Assembly: GCF_016429255.1 (NCBI RefSeq)
Contig: NZ_JAELUG010000037.1
Coordinates: 1-53,109 of the forward strand
DNA from: Rhizobium sp. ASV8
GTDB taxonomy: Bacteria; Pseudomonadota; Alphaproteobacteria; Rhizobiales; Rhizobiaceae
DNA: 53,109 nucleotides
Reading direction: 5' to 3'
The translations under genes were made by a program, and so were the position numbers. The notes beneath the pieces are model-generated. The model was not told where the DNA came from. It did no database searches and was given only the letters and a program-made list of their open reading frames with translations. Positions 16,593 through 24,341 of this stretch are shown here, one piece after another. Every line of letters begins with the position of its first letter. Position 1 is the stretch's first letter.

Positions 16593-17165
16593 TTACTTCT
16601 TGGTGACAGTGACCTTGATCATCTTGTCAGGATTGCTCACTTCACCGTTCTGGCCCTCACCGCGCTTGATCTTGTCAACGAGTTCCATGCCGGAGATGAC
16701 CTTGCCGACGACCGTGTACTGGCCGTTCAGGAAATCGCCGTTGGCAAACATGATGAAGAACTGCGAGTTGGCGGAATTGGGATCCTGGGCGCGCGCCATG
16801 CCGACGGTGCCGCGGGTAAACGGAGTCTTGGAGAACTCAGCCGGAAGGTTCGGCAGATCGGAACCGCCGGTGCCGGCCTTGTTCGCGTCATAGCCCTTGG
16901 TGGTGTTGCCGTATTGGACGTCGCCGGTCTGAGCCATGAAACCATCGATAACGCGATGGAACACGACATTGTCGTATGCACCCTTTTTCGCCAGCGCTTC
17001 GATCTGCGCGACATGCTTCGGAGCGACCTCCGGCATCAGCTGAATGACGACCGGGCCGTCCTTGAGCTGGATCGTCAGAAGATCGGCGGCCGCAGCCGAG
17101 ATTGCGCTACCTGCGAAGGCAGCAAGGCTCAAAGCGCCTGCCATTGCGATATGAAAAAGTTTCAT
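16593..17165 (-). CDS. ppiA: Cyclophilin-type peptidyl-prolyl isomerase, periplasmic
   Basis: A 190-residue cyclophilin with an N-terminal signal peptide (about residues 1-27, ending ISAAAA), so it folds exported proteins in the periplasm. The core repeats the family blocks VVFHRVIDGFMAQTGD, GTVGMARAQDPNSANSQFFI and VVGKVISGMELVDKIKRG. GGAGCACCC lies directly before the ATG. It is followed by ppiB about 75 bases downstream, and preceded by coaD 29 bases upstream. This suggests transcription through coaD-ppiA-ppiB. Confidence 0.93.
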   Translation of the reverse strand: MKLFHIAMAGALSLAAFAGSAISAAAADLLTIQLKDGPVVIQLMPEVAPKHVAQIEALAKKGAYDNVVFHRVIDGFMAQTGDVQYGNTTKGYDANKAGTGGSDLPNLPAEFSKTPFTRGTVGMARAQDPNSANSQFFIMFANGDFLNGQYTVVGKVISGMELVDKIKRGEGQNGEVSNPDKMIKVTVTKK

Positions 17166-17194
17166 GGGTGCTCCGTTCGGAAATGAATTTGGGC

Positions 17195-17707
17195 TCAGCG
17201 TTTGATGCTGGTCGTATCTTTGAGTTTGCTCGTCAAGGCTTCCAGAACCGCCGGCGGCACGAAGGCGCTGACATTGCCGCCCATGGATGCGATCTGCCGC
17301 ACCAATGTGGCGGTAATGGGCCGGGAAGCCGTGCCGGCAGGGAGAAACAAGGTCTGAATGTCAGGCGCCATCTGCCGGTTCATGCCCGCCATTTGCATCT
17401 CGTAATCGAGATCGGTGCCATCACGCAGACCGCGCACCAGCAAGGAAGCTCCGTGGGCGCGCGCGGCATCGACGACCAGATTGTCGAAGGCAACGACGGA
17501 AATATCGACTGCCTTCTGCGGCAAGGCATCCGAAAGCGATTTGCGGATCAATTCGGCCCGCTCGTCAAAAGAAAAAAGCGGCATCTTGCCCGGGTGAATG
17601 CCGATCGCGACAATAACCTTGGAGGCGACATTCAGCGCCTGCACGAGGACATCCAGATGTCCGTTGGTCATCGGGTCGAAGGATCCGGGATAAAAGGCTG
17701 TCGTCAT
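17195..17707 (-). CDS. coaD: Phosphopantetheine adenylyltransferase
   Basis: A 170-residue nucleotidyltransferase that makes dephospho-CoA from ATP and 4'-phosphopantetheine, the fourth step from pantothenate to CoA. It has the T/HxGH motif in [37 protein letters not shown] in the middle, and a [17 protein letters not shown] block, the ISSTxVRE equivalent. The ATG at 17707 gives the normal N-terminus [12 protein letters not shown]; an open frame extends 20 codons upstream without support. It heads the minus-strand series coaD-ppiA-ppiB-queA-tgt. Confidence 0.94.
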   Translation of the reverse strand: MTTAFYPGSFDPMTNGHLDVLVQALNVASKVIVAIGIHPGKMPLFSFDERAELIRKSLSDALPQKAVDISVVAFDNLVVDAARAHGASLLVRGLRDGTDLDYEMQMAGMNRQMAPDIQTLFLPAGTASRPITATLVRQIASMGGNVSAFVPPAVLEALTSKLKDTTSIKR

Positions 17708-17907
17708 ACCAAGCCGGCTCGTTGTTTCGACGCCTTTTGTCACGGATGGGGCCGTATCGCAAGTCATTTACAACCCGAGGGTCACCGCTGAACCGTAGAT
17801 GAACACGGTGTTCAAGCCTGTTTCAGATCGAAAATGCTTTACTGGCACCAACATCGAGACGGGCTTGTTTCAAAGGCCCGTTACCCCGGCTCAAGGAATG
17901 TCCCGCC

Positions 17908-18132
17908 ATGTTGGTCTTCATTATTACTGGCGCCATCGTCTGTTCATTTTTCGTCGAATACCTCGTTCAGCTTTTCGCCGAAAAATTCGAGGTTGAGTGG
18001 GTTTCCGCCGGAAATCCCGAGAAAAACATGGATTCCGCCCAAGAAATAATCATCGCCATGCGCAAAACGCATCGCGAATCTGAACGCCAGATGAACAAGG
18101 CATTCAAAGTCGCTTCAGGAGCGCATTGCTAG
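17908..18132 (+). CDS. Small single-helix membrane protein, function unknown
   Basis: A 74-residue protein with one N-terminal hydrophobic helix (LVFIITGAIVCSFFVEYLV) and a charged cytoplasmic-type tail that could form a coiled coil (IIIAMRKTHRESERQMNKAF). AAGGA is about 10 bases before the ATG. I recognise no family. It is the first of three very small plus-strand frames between coaD and the epimerase gene. Coding status is inferred from the start signal, hydrophobic pattern and neighbours. Confidence 0.5.
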   Translation: MLVFIITGAIVCSFFVEYLVQLFAEKFEVEWVSAGNPEKNMDSAQEIIIAMRKTHRESERQMNKAFKVASGAHC

Positions 18133-18222
18133 ATACCCCTCAACATCGGCGGAACCATTTGCAAACCGCCGCGTTTAAACTTCGAACTCAGATTGCACAG
18201 TGCGGCAAGAAGGAAGATGAGC

Positions 18223-18381
18223 ATGTCCCACAAGATCACCCTGATTAACGCTGTTTGGATGACCATGATTACGGGAATGCTCGCGGCTACCATCGCGCTT
18301 TACGATCACACACCAGACCAGTCGAAGGTCTATGGTCCCTTTGCTTCGGCTCGTAACTTCGTCGCTTCGAGCCAGTATTAA
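18223..18381 (+). CDS. Small membrane-associated protein, 52 residues, function unknown
   Basis: The frame starts at ATG 18223, eight bases after AAGGA; in-frame ATGs at 18193 and 18217 are less well placed. Residues 6-27 are hydrophobic (LINAVWMTMITGMLAATIAL), followed by a polar tail DHTPDQSKVYGPFASARNF. It looks like a micro-protein with one membrane helix or an uncleaved signal. No family is recognised. Confidence 0.5.
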   Translation: MSHKITLINAVWMTMITGMLAATIALYDHTPDQSKVYGPFASARNFVASSQY

Positions 18382-18420
18382 GGGATCTGAACGCTAATCC
18401 CACTAAAGGAGGGAGCGATC

Positions 18421-18555
18421 ATGTTCACGATTTTGACGGTGCTTACGCTTTTCATCAGCATCATGTTTGTCGTCTCGGTTGCATCCACGATCTCGGCGCT
18501 CCATCGCGAGAGCGAAGAGAACAAGAGAATGCATAAGCATCACAAGACGTTCTGA
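18421..18555 (+). CDS. Micro-protein with one membrane helix, 44 residues
   Basis: An ATG at 18421 sits 7 bases after AAAGGAGGGA, one of the strongest ribosome sites in the window. The product is a hydrophobic helix (FTILTVLTLFISIMFVVSVA) followed by a short tail rich in Glu, Lys and His ending HKHHKTF. A terminator follows about 50 bases after the stop. It begins 39 bases after the previous micro-gene and is probably on the same transcript. Function unknown. Confidence 0.6.
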   Translation: MFTILTVLTLFISIMFVVSVASTISALHRESEENKRMHKHHKTF

Positions 18556-18601
18556 TCTCAGAGCGTCGGTCACCCCTCCCAAGTGCTTGGCCAAACTGAA
18601 G

Positions 18602-18629
18602 CCGGACGCCACAAGCGTCCGGTTTTTTT
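18602..18629 (+). terminator. Rho-independent terminator after the micro-protein genes
   Basis: An 8-base stem CCGGACGC / GCGTCCGG with a short CACAA loop, followed by a run of T on the plus strand, about 50 bases after the last micro-gene stop. Confidence 0.85.
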
Positions 18630-18763
18630 CGTTCAGCAAGTGTCCTGCCTCAATTTATGAGCCATCAAAAGATTTATGTTGCCGCAATAGCCTGATTTTG
18701 CGAGGTAAAGTGCACCACGCGCTGCGCTCGCGGCGTCGTTGCCTACACTCGCCGAGGAGCAGC

Positions 18764-19654
18764 ATGCGCGTCGTTCTTACAGGCAGCTCTGGCCGGCTCG
18801 GCCGCTCCATATTCAATGCTCTCGCCGCAAACCACGCGGTCACGGGAATCGATCGATCGCCGTTCTCGACAACGCATCTGGTCGGAGATTTCACCGACAA
18901 ATCCATCTTGCAAGAAGCGCTGAGCGGCGCCGACGCCATTATCCACTGCGCGGCGCTGCACGCGCCCCATGTCGGCGTCATCTCCGATGATGAATTTTGG
19001 CGCGTGAATGTCGAGGGAACGCGACTTCTGGCTGAAGCCGCGTTGTCCTGCGGCATTAGGCGGTTCGTCTTCACCAGCACCACGGCGCTTTACGGCCATG
19101 CCGTGACACCGGGCCGTTGCTGCTGGATCGACGAACAGACGGTGCCGCTGCCAAAGAGTATTTATCATCGGACAAAGCTCGCGGCCGAACACGCCCTGGA
19201 GACTGTTGCTTTCACCGAATTGCAGGTACGCGTTTTGCGCATGTCTCGCAGTTTTCCGGAGCCAGCCAATGCAATGGCATCCTATCGCCTGCATCGTGGT
19301 ATCGACATCCGTGATGTTGCCGCGGCCCATGCGATGGCCTTGACGAATGGCGGCGACCAGTTTCAGCGGCATGTCATTTCAGCCGGAACGCCCTTCAAGC
19401 CGGAAGATTGCGAAGGCCTTGCGACCGACGCGGCTTCCGTTATCAGGCTCCGCGCGCCCGCACTTGCCGCCGAATTCGACCGGCGACACTGGCCGCTGCC
19501 GAAAACCATCGACCGTATCTATACCTCTGCTTCCGCAGATCGCGTCCTCGGATGGCAGTCCCGTTTCGGTTATGATGAGGTGCTTGCGCAATTGGACCGA
19601 GAAAGTCTGGAAGTTTTACCGGCCTTTTCGCCGATCAACGGGCGACCGGAGTAA
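18764..19654 (+). CDS. NAD-dependent epimerase/dehydratase family protein
   Basis: A 296-residue extended short-chain dehydrogenase. The N-terminus MRVVLTGSSGRLGRSIFNAL is the Rossmann nucleotide loop (TGxxGxxG), DAIIHCAALHAP follows, FTSTTALYG supplies the active-site serine/threonine, and YHRTKLAAE is the YxxxK catalytic pair. It probably acts on a nucleotide sugar or a related polyol; the substrate is not evident. GAGGAGC precedes the ATG. The frame is open to 18467, but that part overlaps the micro-gene and terminator. It stands alone with no sugar genes nearby. An older-style reading as UDP-glucose 4-epimerase is not supported by context. Confidence 0.85.
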   Translation: MRVVLTGSSGRLGRSIFNALAANHAVTGIDRSPFSTTHLVGDFTDKSILQEALSGADAIIHCAALHAPHVGVISDDEFWRVNVEGTRLLAEAALSCGIRRFVFTSTTALYGHAVTPGRCCWIDEQTVPLPKSIYHRTKLAAEHALETVAFTELQVRVLRMSRSFPEPANAMASYRLHRGIDIRDVAAAHAMALTNGGDQFQRHVISAGTPFKPEDCEGLATDAASVIRLRAPALAAEFDRRHWPLPKTIDRIYTSASADRVLGWQSRFGYDEVLAQLDRESLEVLPAFSPINGRPE

Positions 19655-19707
19655 AGCGCCCTCAACTATCCCGGACCCCCCGCGATATCAGCGCATGATC
19701 AAAAAGA

Positions 19708-19747
19708 AATCGCAGAAATCCGCCTTTCAAAGCGAGCTTCTGCGATT
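19708..19747. repeat. Inverted repeat between the epimerase gene and gyrA
   Basis: A 10-base perfect inverted repeat AATCGCAGAA / TTCTGCGATT with a 20-base spacer (arms 19708-19717 and 19738-19747). It lies in the convergent gap between the two genes and may form part of their transcript ends. Confidence 0.55.
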
Positions 19748-19769
19748 GCAACAGCTTCATTCTAGGCAA

Positions 19770-19792
19770 ACGGCGGACTTTTTGTCCGCCGT
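19770..19792 (-). terminator. Hairpin terminator of gyrA
   Basis: A perfect 9-base stem ACGGCGGAC / GTCCGCCGT with a 5-base loop (19770-19778 with 19784-19792), 18 bases after the gyrA stop on the minus strand. Its T-run is weak. It could also end the convergent epimerase transcript. Confidence 0.7.
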
Positions 19793-19809
19793 CATTCGAT
19801 GCCGCGATC

Positions 19810-22593
19810 CTATTCCTCGCCAGCGCCCTCAGCTTCACCGGCTTCGCCGTTGATAGCCTCATCTTCGCCGCCGGTATCGTCATCGCTTTCCGGCTCGCTG
19901 ATGCGCTCGACGGATACGACCTTCTCGTCCTTGGCAGTCGAGAAGATGGTAACGCCCTTGGTGGCGCGGCTGGCGATGCGAATATCGCCTACGGGAACGC
20001 GGATCAACTGGCCGCCATCGGAGACGAGCATGATCTGATCGGCGTCCTCGACCGGGAAGGCGGCAACGAGTTCGCCGATCTCGCCGGTCTTCGACGTATC
20101 GGTGGCGCGAATACCCTTGCCGCCACGGCCGGAGATGCGGAAGTCGTAGGACGAGGAGCGTTTGCCGAAGCCCTTTTCCGACACAGTCAGAATGAACTGC
20201 TCCAGTGCCTTCAACTCTTCATAACGCTCGTCGTTCAACTGTCCCTCTTCGGTGACTTCCTCGCCGACCAGCGCGATTTCCTCATCTTCGCCGGTCGCAG
20301 TGCGGCGCTCCGTAACGGAGCGCTTGAGGTAGGCGGCGCGCTCCCAAGGCTCGGCATCCACATGGCGAACGATCGTCATGGAAATGATGCGGTCGCCGGA
20401 GGCCAGGCTGATGCCGCGGACACCGATGGAGTTGCGGCCGGCAAAGACGCGCACGTCCGAAACCGAGAAGCGGATGCACTGGCCAAGCGCCGTCGTCATC
20501 AGCACGTCGTCATGCTCGGTGCAGGTCTCGACGGAGAGGATTTCGTCGCCCTCCTCCTCGAGCTTCATGGCGATCTTGCCGTTGCGGTTCACCTGCACGA
20601 AGTCCGACAGTTTGTTGCGGCGCACGGTCCCGCGCGTCGTCGTGAACATCACGTCGAGATTATCCCAGCTGTCCTCATCCTCGGGCAGCGGCATGATCGT
20701 GGTGATGCGTTCGCCGGGTTCCAGCGGCAGCATATTGATCAGTGCTTTGCCGCGCGAGGTCGGTGTGCCGATTGGCAGACGCCAGACCTTCTCCTTGTAG
20801 ACGATACCGCGCGACGAGAAGAACAGAACCGGCGTATGTGTATTGAGAACAAATAGCCGGGTAACGAAATCTTCATCGCGCGTCGTCATGCCCGAGCGAC
20901 CCTTGCCGCCGCGGCGCTGCGCGCGATAGGTCGTCAGCGGCACGCGCTTGATGTAGCCAAGGTGCGAAACGGTGACGACCATGTCCTCGCGAGCGATCAG
21001 GTCCTCGTCGTCCATCTCAAGGCCGCCGTCGACGATTTCGGTACGACGCGGCGTGCCAAACTCGTCGCGAACAGCTGTAAGCTCTTCTTTTACAATGGCT
21101 TGGATGCGCAGACGCGACGACAGAATATCAAGGTAATCCTTGATCTCGGCGCCGATCTGATTGAGTTCCTCGTCGATTTCGTCGCGGCCGAGGGCGGTCA
21201 GGCGAGCCAGTCGCAATTCGAGGATGGCGCGGGCCTGCTCTTCCGAGAGGTTATAGGTGCCATCTTCGTTGATGCGGTGGCGCGGATCGTCGATTAGCCG
21301 GATAAGAGATTCGACGTCCGCCGCGTTCCAGCGGCGCGTCATCAACTCTTCGCGGGCCGATTGCGGATCCGGCGCCTGGCGAATGACGCGGATGACTTCG
21401 TCGATATTGGCGACAGCGATCGCCAAGCCAACCAAGACGTGAGCGCGATCGCGCGCCTTGCGCAGAAGGTATTTGGTGCGGCGGCTGATGACTTCCTCAC
21501 GGAACGCCACGAATGCGCGCAGCATGTCCATCAGGTTCATCAGCTCGGGCTTGCCGCCGTTCAACGCCACCATGTTGCAGCCGAACGAGGTCTGCAGCGG
21601 CGTATAGCGATAGAGCTGGTTCAGGATGACGTCGGCATTGGCATCGCGCTTCAGCTCGACGACGACGCGATAACCCTGACGGTCCGACTCGTCGCGAAGG
21701 TCCGAAATGCCCTCGATACGCTTCTCGCGCACGAGCTCGGCCATCTTCTCGATCATCGACGCCTTGTTCACCTGATAGGGGACTTCGGTTATGATGATCT
21801 GCTCGCGATCGCCGCGCATCGGCTCGATCGTGGCGACACCGCGCATGACGACGGAACCGCGCCCTGTCTCATAGGCAGAACGGATGCCGGCACGGCCGAG
21901 GATTTTGGCGCCGGTCGGAAAATCCGGGCCAGGGATGATCTGCATCATCTCGGGCAAATCGATTGCCGGATTGTCGATCAATGCGATACAGCCGTCGACC
22001 ACTTCCGTCAGGTTGTGCGGCGGAATATTCGTCGCCATGCCGACGGCGATGCCGCCCGAGCCGTTGACGAGCAGATTGGGGAAGCGAGCCGGCAGAACCT
22101 TGGGTTCTTCCGAAGTCGCATCGTAGTTTTCCTGGAAATCGACGGTTTCCTTGTCGATATCCTCGATAAGCTCGTGGGCTACCTTCGTCAGGCGCGATTC
22201 CGTGTAACGCATCGCTGCCGGCGGATCGCCGTCGATCGAGCCGAAATTGCCCTGCCCGTCGATGAGCGGCACGCGCATGGACCAGTTCTGCGCCATGCGG
22301 ACCAAGGCGTCATAGATCGAGGCGTCGCCGTGGGGATGGTATTTACCCATGACGTCGGCGACCGGACGGGCCGACTTCACATATTTGCGGTTCCAGTGAT
22401 AGCCGCTCTCATGCGAGGCGTAGAGGATGCGTCGATGAACAGGCTTGAGACCATCGCGAACATCGGGAAGTGCGCGGCTGACGATCACGCTCATGGCGTA
22501 ATCGAGATACGACCGCTGCATTTCCTCCATGATGGAAATCGGCTCGATGCCTGGCGGGAGCTTCCCGCCGCCGGGTGGTGTTTGCTCAGTCAA
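19810..22593 (-). CDS. gyrA: DNA gyrase subunit A
   Basis: A 927-residue type IIA topoisomerase subunit that breaks and rejoins DNA in the GyrA2-GyrB2 complex. The catalytic tyrosine is Y130 in [11 protein letters not shown]. The GyrA box (QRRGGKG) starts the six-bladed C-terminal wrapping domain, and the protein ends in a strongly acidic tail. The quinolone region reads [10 protein letters not shown], so the E. coli Ser83 position is Ala91. The start is a TTG at 22593 without a strong ribosome site. The first in-frame ATGs (residues 22 and 25) lie inside the conserved IMEEMQRSY block, so the TTG is likelier. It is divergent from marC. Confidence 0.95.
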   Translation of the reverse strand: MTEQTPPGGGKLPPGIEPISIMEEMQRSYLDYAMSVIVSRALPDVRDGLKPVHRRILYASHESGYHWNRKYVKSARPVADVMGKYHPHGDASIYDALVRMAQNWSMRVPLIDGQGNFGSIDGDPPAAMRYTESRLTKVAHELIEDIDKETVDFQENYDATSEEPKVLPARFPNLLVNGSGGIAVGMATNIPPHNLTEVVDGCIALIDNPAIDLPEMMQIIPGPDFPTGAKILGRAGIRSAYETGRGSVVMRGVATIEPMRGDREQIIITEVPYQVNKASMIEKMAELVREKRIEGISDLRDESDRQGYRVVVELKRDANADVILNQLYRYTPLQTSFGCNMVALNGGKPELMNLMDMLRAFVAFREEVISRRTKYLLRKARDRAHVLVGLAIAVANIDEVIRVIRQAPDPQSAREELMTRRWNAADVESLIRLIDDPRHRINEDGTYNLSEEQARAILELRLARLTALGRDEIDEELNQIGAEIKDYLDILSSRLRIQAIVKEELTAVRDEFGTPRRTEIVDGGLEMDDEDLIAREDMVVTVSHLGYIKRVPLTTYRAQRRGGKGRSGMTTRDEDFVTRLFVLNTHTPVLFFSSRGIVYKEKVWRLPIGTPTSRGKALINMLPLEPGERITTIMPLPEDEDSWDNLDVMFTTTRGTVRRNKLSDFVQVNRNGKIAMKLEEEGDEILSVETCTEHDDVLMTTALGQCIRFSVSDVRVFAGRNSIGVRGISLASGDRIISMTIVRHVDAEPWERAAYLKRSVTERRTATGEDEEIALVGEEVTEEGQLNDERYEELKALEQFILTVSEKGFGKRSSSYDFRISGRGGKGIRATDTSKTGEIGELVAAFPVEDADQIMLVSDGGQLIRVPVGDIRIASRATKGVTIFSTAKDEKVVSVERISEPESDDDTGGEDEAINGEAGEAEGAGEE

Positions 22594-22817
22594 AACAGAT
22601 CACGATCTCTTTTAGAATCACTGCGAAATTTATAGCCGAAAGGCCCGGCAAGCGCCAATTTGGGCCGAGGTTTTGAACAGGCTTTTGCCTCTTTAAGCCA
22701 TGAAATCGAACATTTCCGTGGCGCAACCTGCCTATAGCCGTGCATTACGCTTTGCGAAAGCACATTCCTCGCATAACAATGGCGGATAACAACCAAAGAA
22801 CAGTCCCCGGGGAACAT

Positions 22818-23450
22818 ATGGCAAGTGCGGATACGCTGATCAATGCCTTCACGACTCTGCTCGTAACTGTCGATCCGCCGGGGCTAGCGCCGCTCTTCAT
22901 CGGCCTGACGGCGGGTATGAACCGCTCCGAGCGCAAGCAGGTCGCCCTGCGCGGCTCGCTGATCGCCTTCTTCATTCTGGCGGCCTTCGCTCTCTTCGGC
23001 GCAAGCGTCCTCGGCGTCCTCGGCATCTCCATCGGAGCCTTTCGCATCGCCGGCGGTCTGCTGCTGTTCTGGATCGCCTTCGAGATGGTGTTCGAGCGGC
23101 GGCAGGACCGGAAGGAAAAGACGACGGAAGTCGCGATCACAAAGGATCACATCCGCAACATCGCAGTCTTTCCGCTTGCCCTGCCCCTGATCGCAGGTCC
23201 GGGCGCGATCTCGGCAACAATCCTGCTGGCGGGTTCGCTGCAGACGACACTCGATCGTGCCCAGTTGATCGGCGTCATCGCCGTCAATCTGGCCCTCGTC
23301 TTCGCTGCGCTTGCCATCTCCGACAGGCTCGACCGCATGCTCGGTGCCACCGGCCGCGCCATCCTGACCCGCCTGCTCGGCGTCATCCTCGCCGCGCTCG
23401 CCGCACAATTCGTCGTCGATGGCGCAAAGGCCGCACTGGCCCTTTCATGA
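22818..23450 (+). CDS. MarC family integral membrane protein
   Basis: A 210-residue protein with about six hydrophobic helices and the MarC/UPF0056 pattern: LINAFTTLLVTVDPPGLAP at the start, NIAVFPLALPLIAGPGAI in the middle with the conserved PLAxPLIAGPG, and a C-terminal RLLGVILAALAAQFVVDG. MarC is an inner-membrane protein of unknown transport role; despite its name it is not needed for multiple antibiotic resistance in E. coli. The ATG at 22818 follows GGGGA and fits the family; the open frame to 22740 is not supported. It converges on ssb with a shared terminator between them. Confidence 0.88.
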   Translation: MASADTLINAFTTLLVTVDPPGLAPLFIGLTAGMNRSERKQVALRGSLIAFFILAAFALFGASVLGVLGISIGAFRIAGGLLLFWIAFEMVFERRQDRKEKTTEVAITKDHIRNIAVFPLALPLIAGPGAISATILLAGSLQTTLDRAQLIGVIAVNLALVFAALAISDRLDRMLGATGRAILTRLLGVILAALAAQFVVDGAKAALALS

Positions 23451-23452
23451 AA

Positions 23453-23476
23453 AAGCCTGCCGTTGAAGGCAGGCTT
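23453..23476. terminator. Bidirectional terminator between marC and ssb
   Basis: A 9-base stem AAGCCTGCC / GGCAGGCTT with a 6-base loop, flanked by A-rich and T-rich runs on the two sides. It serves the convergent marC and ssb genes. Confidence 0.85.
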
Positions 23477-23505
23477 TCAAAAAACCAACTGCTTGCGGTG
23501 AAATC

Positions 23506-24069
23506 TCAGAACGGAATGTCGTCGTCCAGATCGCGCGAGAAATTACCGCCACCGGCGGCCGGGCTGCCACCGCCGCGGTTGCCGCCTCCGCTACGCGAAG
23601 CGCCTTGCGATGATGACTGGCCGTAGTCGTCGCCACCATAATCGCCGCCGTAGCCGCCACCGAAGTCACCGCCGCCGCGACCACCACGGCTGCCGCCTTC
23701 CGAGCCGCCGCCTTCTCCACGTCCATCCAGCATGGTGAGGGTCGAATTGAACCCCTGCAGCACGATTTCGGTCGAATACTTGTCCTGGCCGTTCTGATCC
23801 TGCCATTTGCGGGTCTGGAGCGCGCCTTCGATATAAACCTTGGCGCCCTTCTTCAAATATTGCTCTGCGACCTTGCAGAGGCCTTCATTGAAGATGACCA
23901 CGCGGTGCCATTCCGTCTTTTCCTTGCGCTCTCCGGAATTGCGGTCGCGCCAGGTTTCGGATGTTGCGATGTTCAGGTTGGCAATCGGGCGACCGTCCTG
24001 CGTGCGGCGGATTTCAGGGTCCGCACCGAGATTTCCAATCAGAATTACCTTGTTCACACTACCGGCCAT
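23506..24069 (-). CDS. ssb: Single-stranded DNA-binding protein
   Basis: A 187-residue SSB that coats single-stranded DNA in replication, repair and recombination. The OB-fold occupies about residues 1-110 ([48 protein letters not shown]). A Gly/Ser-rich disordered linker follows, and then the acidic tip DDDIPF, which recruits partner enzymes. It is divergent from uvrA across 272 bases containing a LexA box, the same arrangement as in E. coli. SOS control of one or both genes is therefore likely. Confidence 0.96.
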   Translation of the reverse strand: MAGSVNKVILIGNLGADPEIRRTQDGRPIANLNIATSETWRDRNSGERKEKTEWHRVVIFNEGLCKVAEQYLKKGAKVYIEGALQTRKWQDQNGQDKYSTEIVLQGFNSTLTMLDGRGEGGGSEGGSRGGRGGGDFGGGYGGDYGGDDYGQSSSQGASRSGGGNRGGGSPAAGGGNFSRDLDDDIPF

Positions 24070-24204
24070 GACATCACCCTATTTGCCGCCCATCGACGGC
24101 TGCTAAATTTTATCGGCACACCTTAGACCATTGCCGTCATCAGGTGTTGTTCCAGCACTGCCCGAGACATCTTCATCCACAAAGAAATGTCCAAAGGCAA
24201 TTTT

Positions 24205-24219
24205 GTTCTTTTTTTGTTC
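24205..24219. promoter_or_regulatory. LexA (SOS) box between ssb and uvrA
   Basis: GTTC, seven T bases, GTTC: an exact match to the direct-repeat LexA operator GTTC-N7-GTTC established for Alphaproteobacteria. It is 122 bases before the uvrA start and 135 bases before the ssb start, so LexA could repress either or both. Confidence 0.88.
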
Positions 24220-24341
24220 TAATTTGTCTTTATGATCGTGTCAACGGAATCGAAAACCCGGCTCCAACCTTTCATTTCAGCCTCGACTTGCAGGCTGACA
24301 TCACTAAATAAAGGCAGACTCCAAGGGACCTGCATACGACG

